DNA of 64,000 nucleotides from Mallotus nudiflorus. Lineage: Eukaryota; Streptophyta; Magnoliopsida; Malpighiales; Euphorbiaceae. The translations under genes were made by a program, and so were the position numbers. The notes below the pieces were generated by a model that ran no database searches, was not told the DNA's origin, and was given only the letters and a program-made list of their open reading frames with translations. The stretch is taken from the NCBI GenBank assembly GCA_947683625.1, contig CANTUR010000156.1:62001-126000 (forward strand), in the 5' to 3' direction. Positions within the stretch are counted from its first letter, which is position 1; the number at the start of each line of letters is the position of its first letter. Below, one piece after another: positions 58,819 through 64,000 of this stretch.

Positions 58819-59033
58819 TGTTGAGGAAGTAAATATTTTTATTGTATTAGGAAGTAAATATTTATATACAATTAGAAATAAAATTTTATTCTATTTAGGA
58901 TGTTATTCTATTCCTAATTAGGTTGTGATTAGGATTCCTATGTGTATATATAAGGGGTGTAACCCTTCTTTGAATATCATGGAAAAATATTTCCCTTAAA
59001 TTTTCTCTCTTTTTCTCTAAATTTTATTCTTCA
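58819..59033 (+). repeat. Copia 5' LTR (215 bp)
   Basis: TGTTGAGGAAGTAAAT ... TTTATTCTTCA. The preceding GTAAC is the presumed target duplication; its partner is lost. Confidence 0.9.
58943..58953 (+). promoter_or_regulatory. Probable TATA box of the copia LTR
   Basis: TGTATATATAA followed by GGGG, conserved with the minus-strand copia LTR. It is the only good TATA-like site in this short LTR. Confidence 0.55.
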
Positions 59034-59051
59034 TAGTATTAGAGCATACCC
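59034..59051 (+). other. Primer binding site of the copia element
   Basis: TAGTATTAGAGCATACCC directly after the LTR end, a degenerate initiator-Met-type site (expected to start TGG). Confidence 0.75.
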
Positions 59052-59128
59052 ATTGAAATCCAAATTTTTATTGAATTCTTGAAATCGTATTTTTTTCTTC
59101 CTTTGAATTATTTGAATCTTCAAAAATC

Positions 59129-60060
59129 ATGACCATTGAAAACACATCCATCGTATCCCATGGAACACCCAATTTTATTCAAACTCTTCAACATAATTCT
59201 CCTTTTCCTACAGGAATTATTCTTGATGATACGAACTATACTCTATGGTCATAGATCATGGAGATACAAATTGAAGCCAGAAATAAATCTGGCTTTCTTA
59301 ATGGCATTATGCCAAAGCCACTAGCAGGAGATAAAGCATTGGGAACTTGACTCCTTAATAATAATCAAGTCAAAAGTTGGTTGATTGACTCAATGAGTCC
59401 AACATTGATGCAGAGATTCATCCGTCTTCCAACAACAAAGGAGATATGGGATGCTGTCTCAAAAACCTTCTATGATGGATCTGACGAAACTCAGTTATTT
59501 GAATTGAACTAGAAATCATTCACAACACGTCAGAATGGTAAGCCATTACTTGCATACTATAATGAATTGATTGGAATATTTCAGGAAATTGATGCCCGGA
59601 CATGTGCACAAGGGGAGGATGTTAATGGAGTAGTATCACTCCATAAACATATTACCCAAGTTTGAACACATATTCTTCTAGTTGGGCTTGATTCAGAATT
59701 TAATAATGCTCAGAGTGAAATACTTCACAAGGATCCATCTCTTGATCTCGAGTTTAGTTATGCATATGTCCGGAGGGATCACAACCAACAACATACTATG
59801 GAAGAGCCGAAGATATTGCTGGACCATTCTACACTTGTAGCAGCTCAGACTCGTCCCCAGTTCAAAGGGAAAATACCGAGTAAGTCCATTACATACACAT
59901 GTACTCATTGTGGTGAAGTTGGACACTCCAAGGAACGGTGCTATGAAATTGTAAGATATCTAGAATGGTGGGATTTCAATAGAAAGCCTCGTAAAAAGCT
60001 CGAAAAGGCTGCAATTGCCACCCCTAATGGTACTAAACCAAGTGGTGATCTTGATGCAAC
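59129..60060 (+). pseudogene. Copia Gag
   Basis: Start codon at 59129-59131 (MTIENTSIVSHGTPNFIQTL), the first ATG after the primer site and matched by the relative at 21645. Capsid-like segments include VKSWLIDSMSPTLMQRFIRL and EIWDAVSKTFYDGSDETQLF. The zinc knuckle at 59900-59941 is complete: CTHCGEVGHSKERC (C-x2-C-x4-H-x4-C). Stops at the positions of Trp or Gln (for example near 59252 and 59511) break it. Gag binds and packages the element RNA. Confidence 0.9.
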
Positions 60061-60500
60061 ATTAGGTATGACAAATCTTATTCGAAATAATACATGGATT
60101 ATTGATACAAGTGCTACTAATCATATGACAAACTCCACTCACCATCTTACATCCATCTGCCCATCAACCCAATAAAATATTCTGATTGCTAATGGAGGCA
60201 TAACACCAGTCACTCATGAAGGATTAGTATCTAACTCTGACTCTCTTAATCTAGATAATATTTTTATTGTTCCATCTCTTTCTTGTAATCTACTATCTGT
60301 TGGCCAAATCACCGAAACCTTGAATTTCACTGTCAAATTTTGGCCTAAGTATTGTGTATTTTAGGACATTGCAATGCACCGGATTCTTGGCTCTGGTGTT
60401 AAACATGGAAAGTTGTACTATCTTGAGTTGCATGATGATTCAAGTCAGAAGTTAAGTCAAGTTAATAGGTTGGTAGAAGTTGCTCGAGTAAAGACCAAGT
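60061..60500 (+). pseudogene. Copia protease
   Basis: WIIDTSATNHMTNSTHHLTS at about 60095-60155. The catalytic DTG triplet reads DTS, so Gly is lost, whereas the minus-strand relative keeps DTG. The following IFIVPSLSCNLLSVGQITE is the usual segment after the protease. Confidence 0.85.
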
Positions 60501-61580
60501 AATCTTGTGGCATCATCGTCTTGGTCATCTTTTTTTTTATTATCTTATCGAATTTATTTTTGAATACCACAAACTTGGAATTCAAGTGTGATATTTGTGA
60601 ATTGGCAAAAGGCCACCAAATTTCTTATGTACCGAGTTATAATAAAAATTCATTTCCATTTATGACCATTCATTCTGATGTATGGGGACTTGCTCGGATT
60701 CCTACTCTATCTGGTGCTCGATATTTTATAACGTTTATTGATGAATGTACCTAGATGAACAGGGTATCACTACTTTCAAATAAAGGAGATGTGTGCTCCA
60801 ATTTCCAAGCCTTGTACAAAATGGTGGCTACACAATACCAAAGTAAAATCTGAGTCTTGTAGTATGACAATGGTAGGGAGTATGTTAACTCAATTTTAAA
60901 TGATTTCTGTCATAAGAAGGGCATTCGCCACCAAACATCCTATGTCGGCACTCCTCAACAGAATGGTATAGCCGAACGGAAGAACCAACAATTATTAAAA
61001 GTTGTCCAAGCATTATTATTTGACATGAATGTTCCTCGAGAATACTGGAGAGAGGTTGTTCGATCTGCTGTGTGCCTCATAAACCGTACACCATCAAGAG
61101 TACTCAATTTTAAAACCCCTCTTCAGAAAGTTCAAGAACTTGTCATATCTCTATCCCTCAATAATCTTGAGCCCCGAGTCTTTGGATGCTCGACATATGT
61201 TCATCAAACACTCAGCAAATTAGACCCTCGAGTTATCCGATGTATCTTTGTTGGCTATGTGGATCTACAAAAAGGATATTGGTGTTATGATCTGAATGGA
61301 AAGAAGATGTATGTCACTCGGGATATTCAGTTTCATGAAAATTTTCCTCTCTTGTCCCACTCCGAGTACTCTCTTCAGGGGGAAAAAAAATTCAAACCTC
61401 TTTGAATTTGAAAATAACATTCTGAGTGGTCTGAATATTGAAGATAGCATTCTAAGTGTTCCGAGTCTGAGTCTCCCAAATGTTCTGAGCATCTCACAGA
61501 CATCTGATATTCTGAGTCCGAGCATCTCACCTGGACAGATCATAGAAGAAAATTCAAGTAATCAAGATAGTACATCTTCC
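60501..61580 (+). pseudogene. Copia integrase
   Basis: Zinc-binding residues are readable as WHHRLGH (60504 on) and CDICELAKGH (about 60587), separated by a frameshift. The core has IHSDVWG (first Asp), YDNGREYVNS (second Asp, about 60864) and QNGIAERKNQ (Glu, about 60966), so the D-D-E set is present although frames are interrupted. The C-terminal part, open at 61025-61405, includes VFGCSTYVHQTLSKLDPR and RCIFVGYVDLQKGYWCYD, a typical copia integrase end. Confidence 0.9.
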
Positions 61581-62560
61581 TAACCCACACCAGAAGCTGA
61601 AGAAACTCCAAATGCGGATGTGCACAATAAGGTAAACTTATCTCCTTTAGTACCTCCAAATATTAAGCCTCATTATCCTTCTAAAATTAATAGAGGGATT
61701 CCAAAAAAACAATACGATCTAAACCTTCATATCAAAGCTAAATACCCTATCAACAACTTCATATCAACTAATCGTTTGTCTAACTCACATGCACTTACTG
61801 TAAATCAATTATCTACTGTATCTATTTTGAGTAATGTGCAGGAAGCCTTAGATGATTCAGATTGGAAGAAAGCTATGAATGATGAAATGGAGGCATTGTA
61901 GAAGAACCGAACATGGGATATTGTTCCTCTTTCGGAAGGAAAGAAAATGGTAGGGTGCAGGTGGATATTCATTGTCAAACTTAATTCAGATGGAAGCATA
62001 TATCGATATAAAGCTCGGTTGGTAGCAAAGGGGTATATTCAAAAGTATGGAATTGACTATAAAGATACATTTGCCCTAGTAGCAAAAATATACACCATCC
62101 GAGTCCTTATTTCTTTAGTTGCCAACCTAGACTGGCCACTATGACAATTTAATATAAAGAATATGTTTTTTAATGAAACCATAGATGAAGAAGTATATAT
62201 GGATCCACCACCCAGAACTAAATGTATTGACCGAGTATGCAAACTAAAAAGGGCATTGTATGGACTCAAGCAATCACCTCGAGCATGGTGTGGACGAATC
62301 TCAACTTTCATGAGGAAGCTAGGATATAAGCAAAGTAATGTTGATCACACACTATTCATTAAACAGAAGTTAGGTAAAGTCACCGCACTGATTGTATATG
62401 TTGATGATATGGTGGTCACTGGAAATTATCCGAGTGAGACAACAATCTTGCAAAGACAGTTAGCATCCGAGTTTGAACTTAAGAATTTGGGTAACTTGAA
62501 GTATTTTTTAGGAATTGAAGTCGCAAGATCAGTTTAAGGAATTTCCCTCTGCCAACGAAA
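61581..62560 (+). pseudogene. Copia reverse transcriptase
   Basis: Linker at 61620-61850, then DWKKAMNDEMEAL, WIFIVKLNSDGSIYRYKARL, LYGLKQSPRAWCG and the catalytic YVDDMVV with both Asp residues (62403-62408). FELKNLGNLKYFLGIEVARS closes the domain. In-frame stops at about 61899, 62142 and 62535 sit at Gln or Trp positions. This is the only RT in the window with an intact catalytic box. Confidence 0.93.
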
Positions 62561-63353
62561 GTACGTAATGGACCTACTGACTGAAACGGGCATGCTTGAT
62601 TGTAAGCTAGTCGAGACTCCAATTGAAGTCAACCATGGACTTTCAGTCCTAGGAGATCAAGTTCCAACTGATAAAGATCAATATCAAAGGTTGGTGGGAA
62701 GGTTGATTTACCTATCTCATACTCGGTTAGACATTGCTTATGCAGTAAGTATTGTAAGTCAGTTCATGCATTCTCCAAGTAAAGAACATATGGATGCAAT
62801 ATATCGAGTATTAAGATATTTAAAGTTTTCTCCGGGTAAAAAGTTATTCTTTGGGAGGAATAAGGATTATGAAATTACAGGTTATACTGATGCTGATTGG
62901 GTTGTAGATCAGAGTGATTGAAAATCAACATCTGGGTACTTTTCATTTATTGGAAATAATTTAGTCACTTCGAGAAGCAAGAAATAGAAAGTTGTAGCAA
63001 GGTCAAGTGCTAAAGCTGAGTTTAGAGGAATGACTTATGGAGTATGTGAGTTGCTTTGGGTAAGTCGAATTGTTTAGGATCTGGGATTAAAACATCTGAA
63101 GCCTATGTTGTTACATTGTGATAAAAAGGAAGCTATATCAATTGCAAACAATCCGATTCAACATGATCGGACTAAGAATGTAAAGGTTGACAGACATTTC
63201 ATAAAAGATCATCTGAACCAAGGAACAATTGATCTTTCATATGTTTTTTCTCAGACTCAACTATTTGACATCCTCACAAAAGCTGTATCTGGAAAAACAT
63301 TCTACAACTCACTTAACAAGTTGAGAATGATTAACATACATTTATCAACTTGA
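62561..63353 (+). pseudogene. Copia RNase H and polyprotein end
   Basis: Open 62568-62921 (RLIYLSHTRLDIAYAVSIVS, GYTDADWVVDQSD), stops, then 63105-63353 with HCDKKEAISIANNPIQHDR, VDRHFIKDHLNQGTIDLSYV and FDILTKAVSGKTFYNSLNKL, ending at the polyprotein stop. The TDADW and HDRTK motifs are characteristic of Ty1/copia RNase H. In the minus-strand relative, the gypsy element inserted at this HDRTK site. Confidence 0.92.
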
Positions 63354-63360
63354 AGGGGAA
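63351..63360 (+). other. Polypurine tract of the copia element
   Basis: TGAAGGGGAA directly before the LTR start TGTTAAAG. Confidence 0.8.
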
Positions 63361-63373
63361 TGTTAAAGAAATA

Positions 63374-63413
<40 letters not shown>

Positions 63414-63440
63414 GTAAATATTTATATACAATTAAAAATG
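63361..63440 (+). repeat. Copia 3' LTR, truncated
   Basis: It matches the first part of 58819-59033 but with an expanded (AT)n tract (63377-63407). It ends after ATACAATTA at about 63440, where sequence of another LTR begins. Confidence 0.85.
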
Positions 63441-63633
63441 ACACCAATAATATTAACCCTAATATTTAAATAATAAACTTCTAAAAATATATTTTACGTA
63501 AAAAAAATGCATTTAACATAAAGTAGAAATTATTAATCATAAGTAATAATAATCGATAAATAAAACTTTTAAATTTTATTAACACTGCAAGTCTCGAAAT
63601 ATATTTTTATAATTTAAAATATCGGGTCATAAC
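63441..63633 (-). repeat. LTR end fragment (gypsy type)
   Basis: It resembles the last 190 bp of the minus-oriented gypsy LTRs (TTTTATTAACACTGCAA, then ATATCGGGTCATAACA at 63618-63633). Confidence 0.75.
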
Positions 63634-64000
63634 ATCAATATAATAATATATTTATATTTAGATAATATGATATACATGCATTTCATATACATGCCAAAAA
63701 TTACTTTTTCAATGCAATAATAAATATAGGAAAAATTTTAGGTGGAGGATCGAAGTAGAACCCTAAATAGTCTACAACCTCGATTACATAACCAATAGCC
63801 AATCATCTTATCCATAACTGCAAATATTTATTTATCCAGCTCAAGGTAGTAACTGGTCCTGAGTACACTAGGTCAACCGAGGATCTGTAGCCACCCTTTC
63901 TAATAATCATTAATCTCAATATTCAATTTCATAATCAAATAATCATATTCTCAGCCTAAAATCTATCATACTGTCGCACAACAGTCCTAGCGTAGCCCAC
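63634..64000 (-). repeat. LTR internal fragment (gypsy type), runs off the window
   Basis: It resembles about 17860-18290 of the solo LTR (GTGGAGGATCGAAG, GGTCAACCGAGGATCTG, CTGTCGCACAACAGTCCTAGCG). It belongs to the first half of an LTR, so it is not continuous with the preceding end fragment. Confidence 0.75.

Larger units (their letters stand above)
58819..63440 (+). mobile_element. Ty1/copia element, second copy, 3' LTR truncated
   Basis: 5' LTR (58819-59033), primer site, gag, protease, integrase, RT, RNase H and purine tract follow in order on the plus strand. The 3' LTR begins at 63361 and stops after about 80 bp where an unrelated LTR piece starts. It is of the same family as the element at 3201-21981, judged by aligned protein segments. 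It is better preserved than that copy (RT box intact) but has at least ten in-frame stops. Confidence 0.93.

Noticed and set aside
1..64000. tRNA or rRNA genes
   Set aside because: The only tRNA-like sequences found are primer binding sites of 12-18 bases next to LTRs; no cloverleaf or rRNA signature was seen.

Overview
This is plant nuclear DNA. It is very AT-rich and consists almost entirely of nested, decayed transposable elements. Plant-type Ty3/gypsy elements with a chromodomain, Ty1/copia elements, a CACTA-like terminus, a gene-fragment-carrying terminal-inverted-repeat element, initiator-Met-type primer sites and intron-bearing fragments of plant genes all point to an angiosperm, probably a eudicot. 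I cannot name the species. I found no intact host gene, tRNA, rRNA or CRISPR array. Every long reading frame belongs to a broken transposon or is a shadow in an LTR or microsatellite.

Layout, left to right. 1-745 is the end of an LTR. 746-3200 is AT-rich filler with (AT)n tracts and a 112-bp inverted repeat. A minus-strand Ty1/copia element spans 3201-21981. It is split by a complete minus-strand Ty3/gypsy element (3610-14537, near-matching target duplications) and by a solo LTR (17395-20449, target duplications decayed only by transitions). A second solo LTR (22035-25279) has perfect 5-bp target duplications. A foldback element with long inverted repeats covers 25453-26946, followed by a 226-bp tandem duplication and two exons of an NSA2-like ribosome biogenesis gene (28513-28792).

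The centre is a Russian doll. A CACTA-type terminus with its subterminal repeats (28887-29575) is followed by a Pack-MULE-like element that captured a GATA-type zinc-finger gene. A plus-strand Ty3/gypsy element (29797-52653, CCTAA/CCTAA) landed inside that element's left inverted repeat. A minus-strand, gag-only, Tat/Ogre-like LTR element (37540-49796, TATAT/TATAT) then landed inside the chromodomain end of the gypsy element. The innermost element carries three different tandem-repeat arrays. To the right lie a CACTA-transposase-like C-terminus, a third solo LTR (54489-57739, TTTGT/TTTGT), a second copia element on the plus strand (58819 to about 63440), and two LTR fragments running off the window.

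Across the large LTRs, which differ in family and orientation, a block of about 100 bp recurs with two conserved dyads. This is the strongest unexplained signal here. Decay is dominated by C-to-T/G-to-A changes: Gln and Trp codons became stops, and catalytic Asp became Asn. That fits long-term cytosine methylation. The nesting gives a relative order of insertion that LTR divergence could date.
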